Source: JACVRM01 sp963839815
GTDB lineage: Bacteria > Actinomycetota > Thermoleophilia > Gaiellales > Gaiellaceae
NCBI GenBank assembly: GCA_963839815.1
Contig: CAWIWF010000006.1
Coordinates: forward strand, 1,178,001 to 1,242,000
Length of the DNA stretch: 64,000 nucleotides
Reading direction: 5' to 3'
The notes below the pieces were generated by a model that saw only the letters and a list, made by a program, of their open reading frames with translations, made no database searches and was not told the origin of the DNA. A program made the position numbers and the translations under genes. Below, one piece after another: positions 9,944 through 22,349 of the stretch. Each line of letters begins with the position of its first letter. Within the stretch, counting starts at the first letter, position 1.

Positions 9944-11205
9944 CCGACCTCGACCGCGAGCAGGTCGTCGAGCGTCTCGCGCCGCCGCGCCAGGCGCGCC
10001 TCGCCGTTGCCGACGAGCACCGCAGCGGGTCGAGGGACGCCGTTGTAGTTCGAGGCCATCGAGAGCGTGTAGGCACCGGTCGCCGCCACCGCCAGCAGGT
10101 CGTCGCGGCGCGGGGCGGGGAGCGGCACGCGCTCGGCGAGCACGTCGCCCGACTCGCAGTGCTTGCCGCACACGGTGTAGAAGCCGTCGGGCTCGGACCG
10201 AGGGCGTCCGGCGAGCACGACCGTGTGGCGGGCGCCGTAGAGCTGCGGCCGCGGGTTGTCCGACATGCCGCCGTCGATCGCCACGTACGTCGTCGCCTCG
10301 CTGGCGCGCTTGACGACGCCGACGCGGTAGAGGGTGACGCCGGCGGGGCCGACCAGCGAGCGGCCGGGCTCGAGGATCACCCGCGGTGCGGGCAGGTCGT
10401 GCCGGTGCCACTCGTGCTCGAGCCTGCCGAGCAGCGCCGCAACGAACTCGCCGATCGCGGGCGGCCGCTCCTCCTCGACGTACTGGATGCCGAGCCCGCC
10501 GCCCAGATCGACCACCGCCGGCGTCCAGCCGAGCTGCTCGCGGCAGTCGGCGGCGAAGGCGGCGAGCCAGTCGACGCTCATGCGCGCGGCCAGCGAGTCG
10601 CGCAGGTGGGAGCCGAGGTGCAGGTGCAGCCCCGCCACCTCGAGACCGGCCTCGCGGGCGGCACCGACGGCCTCGAGCGCGTCGTCGGGCGGCAGGCCGA
10701 ACTTGGAGCCGTGGTGGCCGGTCCGCACCGCGTCGTGGGTGTCGGCGTCGATCCCCGGCGTCACTCGGACGAGCACGGGGCCGGCGCCTGCCGCTGCAGC
10801 GCGCCCGATGTCGTCGGCGGCGTCGACGACGAGGTAGCCGATACCCGCCGCTGCAGCGGCCTCGATCTCCTCGTCCGCCTTGTTGTTGCCGTGGAAGACG
10901 ATCCGGGCGGGGTCGACGTCGGCGCGTAGCGCGTACTCCAGCTCGCCGGCGGTGGAGACGTCGGCGCCGAGGCCCTCGCCGGCGAGCAGCCGCAGCACGG
11001 CCAGGTTCGGCAGTGCCTTGACGCTGTAGGCGACGAGCGCGTCGGGCGCGGCTGCGCGGTAGGCGCGCGCGCGGTCGAGCAGCGTCTGCTCGCAGAGCAC
11101 GAGCAGCGGCGTGCCGAAGCCGTCCGCCAGCTCGCTCGTGCGTACGCCGCCGAGGGTGAGCTCGTCGCCCTCGAGCGCGGCGGTGTCAGGAAATGTCGGG
11201 AGCAC
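9940..11205 (-). CDS. lysA: diaminopimelate decarboxylase
   Basis: A 421-aa PLP enzyme of the alanine-racemase-fold decarboxylase family. It converts meso-diaminopimelate to lysine, the last step of lysine synthesis. The PLP lysine is in VAYSVKALPNLAVL. HLHLGSHL, the glycine loop GGGLGIQY, EPGRSLVGPAG and the active-site cysteine region CGKHCESGD are all present. GTG at 11205 overlaps the end of argH by about 20 bp, so lysA is the promoter-distal gene of the arginine operon. Placing lysine synthesis with arginine genes may coordinate the two basic amino acids. Confidence 0.93.
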   Translation of the reverse strand: MLPTFPDTAALEGDELTLGGVRTSELADGFGTPLLVLCEQTLLDRARAYRAAAPDALVAYSVKALPNLAVLRLLAGEGLGADVSTAGELEYALRADVDPARIVFHGNNKADEEIEAAAAAGIGYLVVDAADDIGRAAAAGAGPVLVRVTPGIDADTHDAVRTGHHGSKFGLPPDDALEAVGAAREAGLEVAGLHLHLGSHLRDSLAARMSVDWLAAFAADCREQLGWTPAVVDLGGGLGIQYVEEERPPAIGEFVAALLGRLEHEWHRHDLPAPRVILEPGRSLVGPAGVTLYRVGVVKRASEATTYVAIDGGMSDNPRPQLYGARHTVVLAGRPRSEPDGFYTVCGKHCESGDVLAERVPLPAPRRDDLLAVAATGAYTLSMASNYNGVPRPAAVLVGNGEARLARRRETLDDLLAVEVG

Positions 11206-12415
11206 CGAAGCGCATTGTCGCCTCGGCGAGCGCCTCGCGGACGCCTCCGGGGCCGGGCGCGGCGCGCGGCCGCGGCGGGACACCGGCGAACGAGCCGTCC
11301 CGCACCTGGGTGGCGACCTGCTCGTGGGCGTCGCGGAAGGGCGTGCCGGCGGCGACGAGCGCCTCGGCGGCGTCGGTCGCCGTCAGGAGCGGGTCGGCGC
11401 AGGCCGACGCCAGCCGCTCGGCGTCGAAGTCCAGGCCCGCGATCAGGACGCCAAGCGCGGGCAGTGCGAGGGCGAGGTCGCGCCGCGCCGCGAAGACCGG
11501 CGTCTTGTCCTCCTGCAGGTCGCGGTCGTAGGCGAGCGGCAGCCCCTTGACGACGGCGAGCAGCCCCGCCAGGCGCCCGAGCGCCGTGCCCGCCTTGCCC
11601 CGCACGAGCTCGGCCACGTCCGGGTTGAGCTTCTGCGGCATCATCGACGAGCCCGTCGCCGCCTCGGCGGGAAGCCGCACGAACGCGAACTCGGCCGACG
11701 CCCACAGGCAGAGCTCCTCGCCGATCCGCGAGAGGTGCGAGAAGAGCGTCGCGCACGCGTAGAGGTAGTCGAGCGCGAAGTCGCGGTCGGCGACGGCGTC
11801 GAGCGAGTTGCGCATGCCGTTCGCGGGCTGGGGGAGAGGGAGCGTCGAGCCGGCCAGCGCGCCGGCGCCGAGCGGTGAGGGGGCCGCCTGCCCGGCCGCG
11901 AAGCGGAACCGGGCCCGGTCGCGGTCGAGCATCTCGGTCCAGGCGAGCAGGTGGTGGCCGACGGTGACCGGCTGGGCGCGCTGCAGGTGCGTGTACCCGG
12001 GGAGCGGCGTCTCGGCGTGCTCGCCGGCGCGGTGGAGGATCGTCCGCGCCAGCTCCTCGATCGTGCCGACGGCCTCCGCGCACGCGTCCTCGACGTAGAG
12101 GCGCATGGCCGCCGCTACCTGGTCGTTGCGCGAGCGTCCTGCGTGGAGCTTGCGGCCGAGCTCGCCGAGCTCGCGCTCGATCGCGGAGTGCACGTCCTCG
12201 TCGCCCGGTTGCAGGTCGGCCGAGCCGATCCGGGCCAGCCCGGCCTCGATCTCGGCGAGCTCGGCCGCCGTCAGCAGTCCCGCAGCCTCGAGCCGCCGCG
12301 CGTGCTCGAGGCTCGCGCGGCGATCGTAGGGCAGGAGCTCGGCGTCGTCGGCCGCGAGGAACGCCCAGACGCGCTCGTCGAGCGCGGTGCCGGTGCGCGC
12401 CCCCCAGACGGTCAC
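11186..12415 (-). CDS. argH: argininosuccinate lyase
   Basis: A 409-aa fumarase/aspartase-superfamily enzyme that splits argininosuccinate into arginine and fumarate. HAGRSRNDQVAAAMRLY and the signature loop GSSMMPQKLNPDVAEL (catalytic Ser) are intact, as is PLPGYTHLQRAQPV. At 409 aa it is ~50 residues shorter than the usual ~460; the deficit lies in the C-terminal helical domain, where the segment before SxGGT-like residues is compressed. The GTG start overlaps the argG stop as GTGA. Whether the short C-terminus is real or an assembly effect is not decidable here. Confidence 0.93.
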   Translation of the reverse strand: MTVWGARTGTALDERVWAFLAADDAELLPYDRRASLEHARRLEAAGLLTAAELAEIEAGLARIGSADLQPGDEDVHSAIERELGELGRKLHAGRSRNDQVAAAMRLYVEDACAEAVGTIEELARTILHRAGEHAETPLPGYTHLQRAQPVTVGHHLLAWTEMLDRDRARFRFAAGQAAPSPLGAGALAGSTLPLPQPANGMRNSLDAVADRDFALDYLYACATLFSHLSRIGEELCLWASAEFAFVRLPAEAATGSSMMPQKLNPDVAELVRGKAGTALGRLAGLLAVVKGLPLAYDRDLQEDKTPVFAARRDLALALPALGVLIAGLDFDAERLASACADPLLTATDAAEALVAAGTPFRDAHEQVATQVRDGSFAGVPPRPRAAPGPGGVREALAEATMRFGAPDIS

Positions 12416-13619
12416 GCCACCGGCGCCTGGGCCCGGCCGCGCGCGGCGGCGAGCCTGGCCTCGAGCCCGAGCAGGGCGATGAAGCCCTCCGACGCCTCGT
12501 GCGGGAACGTCTCGCCCTCGCCGTAGGAGGCGAGCGACTCGGCGTAGAGCCCGTTCGGCGAGCGCCGGCCGGTGACGATCGCGGAGCCTGCCTCGAGGCG
12601 AACACGCACGTCGCCCGTCGACGAGCCGCTGCGTCTCGGTGAAGAAGGCGTCGTAGGCGACCCGCACAGGGCTGAACCAGAAGCCGTCGTAGACGAGCTG
12701 GGCCCACTTCGGCTCCAGCTCCCGCTTGGCGTCCGCCTCCGCCTTCGTCAGCACGAGATCCTCGAGCGCCGCGTGCGCCTGCATGAGCGTCAGCGCCGCA
12801 GGAGCCTCGTAGAGCTCGCGGCTCTTGATGCCGACGACCCGGTTCTCGATCATGTCGATTCGGCCGACGCCACGCTCGCCGGCAAGCGCGTTGAGCTCGG
12901 CGACGAGTCGTGCGAGCGGCAGCTCCTCGCCGTCGAGCGAGACGGGGAGCCCGGCCTCGAAGCCGACGACGACGTCGAGCAGCAGGGGCGGCGGCCGACG
13001 GGGCGACGGTCAGCGCGAAGGCTTCCTCGGGCGGCGCTGCCCACGGGTCCTCGAGCACGCCGGCCTCGATCGCGCGGCCGAACAGGTTGTCGTCGATCGA
13101 GAAGGGCGACTCGGGCTTCGCCTCGACCGGGATGCCGCGCTCGGCGGCGTAGACGAGCTCCTCGTCGCGCGTCCAGGCCCGGTCGCGGAGCGGGGCGACG
13201 ACCGTCACGCCGGGGTAGGTCGCCTTGAACGCGAGCTCGAAGCGCACCTGATCGTTGCCCTTGCCGGTGCAGCCGTGGACGACCGCGTCGGCGCCGAGGT
13301 CGCGGGCGATCGCACCGATCGCCTCGCCGATCACGGGCCGCGAGAGGGCCGACACGAGCGGGTACTTGCCCTCGTAGAGCGCGTTCGCGAGCAGCGCCTT
13401 GGCGACCTGGTCGCTCGCGAACTCATCCTTGCGGTCGAGCATGATCACGTCGTCGGCGCCGGCGGCGTAGCCGCGAGAGACGGCCGGCTCGAGGTCGCCG
13501 TCCTGGCCGACGTCGACGAGCACGGCGATCACCTCTTCGTAGCCGTAGTCCTCCTTGAGCCAGGAGATGGCGCAGCTCGTATCGAGCCCTCCTGAGTACG
13601 CGAGCACTGCCTTGGTCAT
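12412..13619 (-). CDS. argG: argininosuccinate synthase (two frameshifts)
   Basis: ATP-dependent condensation of citrulline and aspartate. The N-terminus AVLAYSGGLDTSCAISWL holds the ATP-pyrophosphatase P-loop. The protein is complete only if two breaks are corrected. Near 12985-12997 the frame slips after ALTVAPSAA and resumes at VVVGFEAGLPVSLDG. Near 12618 it slips after FFTETQRLVDG and resumes at DVRVRLEAGSAIVTGRRSP. Both are one extra base, giving a corrected length of ~401 aa, normal for ArgG. AAAGGAG lies upstream of the ATG inside argR, whose stop overlaps it as ATGA. All conserved blocks survive, so a sequencing error is likelier than gene decay. Confidence 0.9.
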
Positions 13620-14263
13620 GGGATGGCTCCTTTGATTGGATCGTCTGAGAGCGAGGGCGCGTGGCCGCCGGAGCCGGGCTCTGCCCGGCGGGAGGCTCGC
13701 TGCGGAGGAGCAACGGCGGAAGCAGCGCTCCAGGGGCCGGCTCCGGCTTCGTCCGAAGGGCCGCCCACGCTCGCAAGGAGGGGGTCAACGGGGGAACCAG
13801 GGGTTTCCCCGTTCGAGAGGTGGTGGGTGAGCTCTTCGGCTAGCTGGGCGCCGGTCGTTCCTTCGCGGGCGGCGATGAAGATCGTGTCGTCGCCCGCGAC
13901 TGTGCCCGCGATGTCATGCAGCCCTGCTGCGTCGAGCGCTCGGGCTAGCGCGTTGGCATAGCCCGGCGGCGTGCCGATCACAAGCAGGTTCCCGGTGGGC
14001 GTCAGCGCGAGCGCCCAACGGCGCAACGCAGCGGTTAGCTCGCTCAGTCGATCGAGGTCCGCCGCGCCCGGCAGCGCATAGGCGAGCGTGCCGTCGCGGC
14101 CGCGCACCTTGACGAGCCCGAGCCGGGCGATGTCGCGCGAGACCGTCGTCTGCACGGCCTCGATGCCCTCCTCGCGCAGCGCTGCGGCGACCTCCTCCTG
14201 CGTCGCCAGCTTGCGCTCCTGGACGAGACGGAGGATCGCCCCCTGCCGGTCGAACTTCGTCAT
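13616..14263 (-). CDS. argR: arginine repressor ArgR with C-terminal extension
   Basis: Arginine-responsive repressor. The N-terminal winged HTH (residues 1-70, TTVSRDIARLGLVKVRG) binds ARG boxes. The C-terminal oligomerisation/arginine-binding domain (about 80-150) contains GTVAGDDTIFIAAREG, equivalent to the GTIAGDDT motif that contacts arginine. The family is ~150 aa; here 215 aa, with a ~65-residue Pro/Ser/Gly/Ala tail running to an ATGA overlap with argG. The tail DNA includes a diverged inverted copy of the repeat found just upstream of the gene, so the extension is probably repeat-derived, or the product of an undetected frameshift. Confidence 0.9.
   Translation of the reverse strand: MTKFDRQGAILRLVQERKLATQEEVAAALREEGIEAVQTTVSRDIARLGLVKVRGRDGTLAYALPGAADLDRLSELTAALRRWALALTPTGNLLVIGTPPGYANALARALDAAGLHDIAGTVAGDDTIFIAAREGTTGAQLAEELTHHLSNGETPGSPVDPLLASVGGPSDEAGAGPWSAASAVAPPQRASRRAEPGSGGHAPSLSDDPIKGAIP
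13668..13711 (-). repeat. diverged inverted copy of the argR-flanking repeat
   Basis: The reverse complement of this stretch resembles the core of the 55-bp repeat at 14261 and 14437 (shared GGAGCCGGGCTCYGCCCGG and GGCGGGAG). It lies inside the argR C-terminal extension. Found by eye; identity was not computed. Confidence 0.5.
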
Positions 14264-14315
14264 GCCCGCCCCTCGCCGCCGCGGGCTCCCGCCGGGCGGA
14301 GCCCGGCTCCGCCCG
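14261..14315. repeat. 55-bp direct repeat, copy 1
   Basis: This 55-bp sequence is repeated at 14437-14491 with a single mismatch (54/55). It contains a perfect dyad, GGGCGGAGCC-C-GGCTCCGCCC at 14294-14314, so it could form a cruciform or RNA hairpin. Copy 1 overlaps the argR start codon. It behaves like a REP-type intergenic element. Confidence 0.85.
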
Positions 14316-14436
14316 CGGCTGTCGCCGCTGCGTGCACGGTGCTCTCCGGGCCCGTGCTCCTCTGCACTGTTCCCTCCGGCCCCGCACCCGCAGCGACGAC
14401 CGAAAGACGGGCTGGAGCCTGCGCGACGCCCGGTTT

Positions 14437-14491
14437 CATGCCCACCCCTCGCCGCCGCGGGCTCCCGCCGGGCGGAGCCCGGCTCCGCCCG
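14437..14491. repeat. 55-bp direct repeat, copy 2
   Basis: Second copy, ending 3 bp before the argD stop codon. The two copies bracket ~120 bp of apparently non-coding DNA at the point where argF would stand in an argCJBDFRGH operon. Confidence 0.85.
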
Positions 14492-14494
14492 GCT

Positions 14495-15630
<1,136 letters not shown>

Positions 15631-15634
<4 letters not shown>

Positions 15635-16305
15635 CCGGACACCGCCGTCTGGCCGATCTCGGCGGGGACGCCGAAGCGGGCCGCGCTCACCGCCGCACGG
15701 AGCTTGGGCAGGATGCCGCCCTCGAGCTCGCCTCGCTCGAGCAGCTCGACGGCTTCGTCGGCGCGGATGCGCGAGACGACCGCGCCGGCGAGCAGCAGGC
15801 CGGGCACGTCGGTCAGGAAGAGGAGCCGCTCGGCGTCGAGGCCGACCGCGAGCGCGGCGGCGGCCTCGTCGGCATTAACGTTGAGCGGTCCCTCGGCGAG
15901 CGGCGCGATCACGGGCACACGCCCGGCGGCCAGGGCGCCGAGCACCGCGGCCGGAGCGCAGGGCTCGGGGTCGCCGACCTCGCCGAGGCCGGGGATGCGC
16001 GTCGCCCGCAGGCCGATGGCGTCGCCCCAGAGCGGCAGCGCGAGCGGGCGCAGCGACGCGCAGACGGCCGCGTTGACGGCAGCCATCGACTCGCGCACGA
16101 CCTCGAGCGCCGCCGGCGAGGTCACCCGCCGACCGCCGACGAACTCGATCGGCAGGCCGCGCCGCGACATCTCGGTGGAGATCTGCGGGCCGGCGCCGTG
16201 CACGACGCACACCGGCCGTCCGGTCGCGATCAGCTCCCGCACGATCGCAGCGGCGTCGGCGGCGACGGCACCCCCGCACTTGACGACGACGGGCTGCGCG
16301 CTCAC
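15631..16305 (-). CDS. argB: acetylglutamate kinase (short form)
   Basis: An amino-acid-kinase-fold enzyme that phosphorylates N-acetylglutamate. VVVKCGG is the phosphate-binding start of the fold, VCVVHGAGPQI replaces the usual VHGGGPQI, and LFLTDVPGLL and GGILPKLRAAVSA are the nucleotide- and substrate-site blocks. At 224 aa it is shorter than typical ArgB (260-300) and lacks the N-terminal helix linked to arginine-sensitive hexamers. That suggests a non-feedback-inhibited dimeric form (inference). GTG overlaps the argJ stop as GTGA. Confidence 0.88.
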
Positions 16306-17465
16306 GAGCGGTACTCCGCGTTGATCCGGACATAGTCGTACGAGAGATCGCTCGTCAGGTAGCTGGCGCTGCCGTCGCCGAGGCCGAGGTCGAGCTCGAT
16401 GCGGCACTCGCTGCCCTCGAGGTCGGGCTCGGCACCCTGCGGCGCGCCCGCGTCGATCACGGTCGAGCCGTTGAAGACGAGGGTGAGCCGGTCGAGATCG
16501 ACCTGCGCGTAGCCGCCGTTGTAGGGGGCCGAGCCGGCGGCGGCCAGGACGCGGCCCCAGTTGGCGTCGCGCCCGAAGAGCGCCGTTTTGACGAGCGGCG
16601 AGGTGGCGATACGGCGGGCGACGGCCTTCGCCTGCGCGCGGTCGATCGCGCCGCGGACGTCGATCGCGGCCAGGAAGGTGGCGCCCTCGCCGTCGGCGAC
16701 GATCTGGCCCGCGAGCTCGCTGCAGACGGCGGCGAGCACCTCGGCGAACGCGTGGTCGGTCGCCTCCGTCCGCTCGATGCCGCTGGTGCCGTTGGCGAGG
16801 AGGCAGACGGCGTCGTTCGTGGAGCACTCTCCGTCGACCGAGATGGCGTTGAAGCTGTCGTCGACGGCGGGGCGGAGGAAGGCGGCAGCCTCGCCCGGCG
16901 CCAGCGGGTAGTCGGTCGTGACCACCGCCAGCATCGTCGCCAGGTCCGGATGAATCATCCCCGAGCCCTTGGCCATGCCGCCGACGGTGAAGCCGTCGCG
17001 GGAGACCGCTGCCTGCTTGGTGTGCGTGTCGGTGGTGAGGATCGCCTCCGCGGCGGCCTGGGCGCCGCCGGCGGCGAGCGCTGCGGCCGCCTCGGGCAGC
17101 CCTGCGCGGATGCGGTCGAACGGGAGTGGCACGCCGATCACGCCCGTGGAGAGCACGATCACCTGCTCGGCGTCGAGCCCGAGCAGCCGCCCTGTCTCGG
17201 CCGCGGTCGCTCGCGCGTCGAGCTCGCCGCGCATGCCGGTGGCGGCGTTGGCGTTCCCCGAGTTCGCGACGATCGCCTGCGGCTCGGCGAGCTCAAGGTG
17301 CTCGCGGGAGACCTTGACCGGCGCGGCCTGGACGCGGTTGACGGTGAACATCGCCGCTCCGACCGCCGGAACGGTCGAGCGCACGAGCGCGAGGTCGAGC
17401 GCCTGCTTGCGGATGCCGCAGTGCACACCGCTCGCGACGAACCCGCCCGCAGCCGTGACGCTCAC
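16302..17465 (-). CDS. argJ: bifunctional ornithine acetyltransferase / N-acetylglutamate synthase
   Basis: A 387-aa Ntn-type autoprocessing enzyme that recycles the acetyl group from N-acetylornithine to glutamate. GMAKGSGMIHPDLATMLA contains the self-cleavage Ala-Thr, the Thr being the nucleophile of the beta chain. GTDANWGR-type FGRDANWGRVLAAAG and the C-terminal INAEYRS are characteristic. GTG 17465 is chosen because the family N-terminus aligns with VSVTAAGGFVASGVHCG; upstream residues look non-coding. With ArgJ present the pathway is the cyclic one, so an argE deacetylase is not required. Confidence 0.93.
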   Translation of the reverse strand: MSVTAAGGFVASGVHCGIRKQALDLALVRSTVPAVGAAMFTVNRVQAAPVKVSREHLELAEPQAIVANSGNANAATGMRGELDARATAAETGRLLGLDAEQVIVLSTGVIGVPLPFDRIRAGLPEAAAALAAGGAQAAAEAILTTDTHTKQAAVSRDGFTVGGMAKGSGMIHPDLATMLAVVTTDYPLAPGEAAAFLRPAVDDSFNAISVDGECSTNDAVCLLANGTSGIERTEATDHAFAEVLAAVCSELAGQIVADGEGATFLAAIDVRGAIDRAQAKAVARRIATSPLVKTALFGRDANWGRVLAAAGSAPYNGGYAQVDLDRLTLVFNGSTVIDAGAPQGAEPDLEGSECRIELDLGLGDGSASYLTSDLSYDYVRINAEYRS

Positions 17466-17562
17466 GAGCCCACCGCCCGCAGCCCCGCCGATGTTGCCCC
17501 AACTGTTCCCAGGGGACCCCCGGGATCCCTGACCGAACCGTACCGAGAAGAGGCGCACGGAT

Positions 17563-17592
17563 CTGTGCCGGCTCCGTGCCGAATCGGTGACG
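17563..17592 (+). repeat. recurrent intergenic motif (CTGTGCCG...GTGCCGAA...GTGACG)
   Basis: This sits in the 127-bp argJ-argC spacer. It has two GTGCCG units ten bases apart (GTGCCGGCTCCGTGCCGAA) followed by GGTGACG. Closely similar strings occur at 27821-27856 (inverted), 49935-49954 and 42467-42495, all intergenic. Confidence 0.55.
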
Positions 17593-18573
17593 TCATACGA
17601 GCACTCCCGCGAGCCGGAGGCCGAGCGTCTCCTCGATGCCGAGGGCCAGGTTCGCGTTCTGCACGGCCTGCCCGGCGGCGCCCTTGCCGAGGTTGTCGAT
17701 CGCGCACACGACGACGGCGCGGCCGGTCGCCCGGTCCTGGAAGATCGCGATCTCGGCGGCGTCCGTGTGCTGGACGCGCGCCAGCTCGGGCGTCGCGCCC
17801 TCGGGGAGGACGCGGACGGCGGCGGCCGACCCGTAGGCGTCGAGAAGCCGCTCCTGCAGCTCCGCGAAGGGGCCGTCGACGTAGCAGGTGACGAGCAGGC
17901 CGCGCCGCACGGGCAGGAGATGCGTCGCGAGCGTCACCGGCAGGCCGAGCGCCTGCTCGATCTCAGGCGCGTGCTGATGGGCGCCGACGCGATACGCGGA
18001 CACGTTCTCGAGCACGAAGCCGGCGTGGGAGGAGTCCCGGAGCGACCGCCCGGCGCCCGAGACGCCGGACTTCCCGTCGACGATCACCGAGCCACCCTCG
18101 ATCGCGCCCGCGAGCGGCGCGAGCGCGAGCAGCGCCGCCGTGGCATAACAGCCCGGATTGGCGACGAGGCGGCCGGTCGGGGCGCCGAGCTCCGGCACCG
18201 CGTACTCCCACTCGGCCAGCTCGCCGGCGCGCGGGTGCGTGAACCCGTACCAGGCGTCGTAGAGCGACGCGTCGCGCAGGCGATGCGCGCCGGACAGGTC
18301 GATGACGACACCCGCGGCGGGCGCCGGGAGGGAAGCGGCCTCCTCGTGACCCAGGCACCAGAACTGGACGTCTGCGCCCGCCGCGAGCGCCTCCTCGTTG
18401 GCGACGAGCCCCGGCAGCTCGCCGTTGAGCCGCACGTCGAGAGCCGACGCAGGCTCACCTGCGTGCGAGTCGGAGCCGAGCGCGACCAGCTCGAGCTCGG
18501 GATGCGCAAGCACCCGGTCGAGCGTCTCCTGCCCGGTGTACCCCGAGCAGCCGATGATCGCGGCCGTCGCCAT
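17593..18573 (-). CDS. argC: N-acetyl-gamma-glutamyl-phosphate reductase
   Basis: A 326-aa NADP-dependent reductase and the first gene of the leftward arginine operon. GCSGYTGQETLDRVL at residues 8-22 is the Rossmann phosphate loop. LVANPGCYATAALLAL contains the catalytic cysteine. SGVSGAGR and HLLPVRRGLL complete the active site. ATG at 18573 lies 5 nt after a TACTAT -10 on the minus strand, so the message is probably leaderless and directly covered by the ArgR operator. A 127-bp spacer with a repeat motif separates it from argJ. Confidence 0.93.
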   Translation of the reverse strand: MATAAIIGCSGYTGQETLDRVLAHPELELVALGSDSHAGEPASALDVRLNGELPGLVANEEALAAGADVQFWCLGHEEAASLPAPAAGVVIDLSGAHRLRDASLYDAWYGFTHPRAGELAEWEYAVPELGAPTGRLVANPGCYATAALLALAPLAGAIEGGSVIVDGKSGVSGAGRSLRDSSHAGFVLENVSAYRVGAHQHAPEIEQALGLPVTLATHLLPVRRGLLVTCYVDGPFAELQERLLDAYGSAAAVRVLPEGATPELARVQHTDAAEIAIFQDRATGRAVVVCAIDNLGKGAAGQAVQNANLALGIEETLGLRLAGVLV

Positions 18574-18610
18574 GCTGCATAGTATGCAATACTCCGCGTG
18601 TTATGCAAAT
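18574..18610. promoter_or_regulatory. shared argC/carA control region with ArgR-type operator
   Basis: A perfect dyad TGCATA-G-TATGCA (18576-18588) and a further half-site TTATGCAA (18601-18608) resemble actinobacterial ARG boxes (TTGCAT-type half sites). The dyad covers the minus-strand -10 TACTAT (18579-18584) of argC and abuts AATACT (18588-18593), a possible -10 for carA. Arginine-bound ArgR could therefore shut both operons at once. The assignment to ArgR rests on sequence similarity and context. Confidence 0.75.
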
Positions 18611-19612
18611 GGACGCGCAGCTGGTGCTCGAGGACGGCACCGTCTTTCCGGGGCGGAGCGTGGGCGCACCCGGGGTCGCCGCCGGCGAGGCCTGCTTCAC
18701 GACCGCCATGGCCGGCTACGAGGAGGCCGTTACCGATCCGAGCTACGTCGCCCAGGTGCTGTGCTTCGCGTACCCGCTCGTCGGCAACTACGGCGTCGAC
18801 CTGCGCCGGCTCGAGTCCCCTCGCGTGCAGACCGAGGGCGTGGTCATGCGCTCGGCGCGCCCGGCGTGGGCCGCCTGGCTGCGGGAGCAGGGCGTGGTCG
18901 CGCTCGACGACGTGGACACCCGCGCGCTCGTGCGCCGCATCCGCCGGGACGGGGTCGTCCGCTGCGCGCTCGGCACGGCGCCGCCGGACGAGCTCCACGC
19001 GCGCGCGCTGGCCGAGCCGCCGATCGACGGCAGGCCGCTCGGCCGCCCGGTGGGGATCTCGGAGCCCTACCAACTCGGGAGCGGGCCCCGCGTCGTAGTC
19101 CTCGACCTCGGCTGCAAGCGCTCGATCCCCGTCCGCCTGGCCGCCGCCGGCCTCGAGGCGCTCGTCGTCCCGGGCGACTGGGACGCGGGCGCGATCCTGG
19201 CCGAGCGGCCGGGCGCGGTGCTGATCGCCAACGGGCCCGGCGACCCCGCCGTCCTCGACGGCCCCGTCGGCGTCATCCGCGACCTGCTCGGCGAGGTGCC
19301 GCTCTTCGGCATCTGCCTCGGCCACCAGCTGCTCGGGCTCGCGTTGGGCCTCGAGACCTACAAGCTTCCCTTCGGGCACCGCGGCGCGAACCACCCGGTA
19401 CGCGAGCTCGCCACCGGTCGCGTGCTCGTCACCGTGCAGAACCACGGCTTCGCCGTCCGCGCCGAGGACGAGGACGTCGTCTCGCACGTGTCCCTGAACG
19501 ACGGCAGCATCGAGGGCCTCGCCGGCGACGGCTTCGCCAGCGTCCAGTTCCACCCCGAGGCGGCGCCAGGCCCGCTCGACGCCCTGCCCTTCTTCGACCG
19601 GATCGCCGCCGC

Positions 19613-22327
<2,715 letters not shown>

Positions 22328-22349
22328 GCGCGTGCGACCATGCGCGCCG

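Noticed and set aside
10761..13619. A 952-codon minus-strand frame starting at argG
   Set aside because: Only the first ~210 residues are ArgG. The remainder is the wrong frame after the first indel and overlaps argH and lysA.
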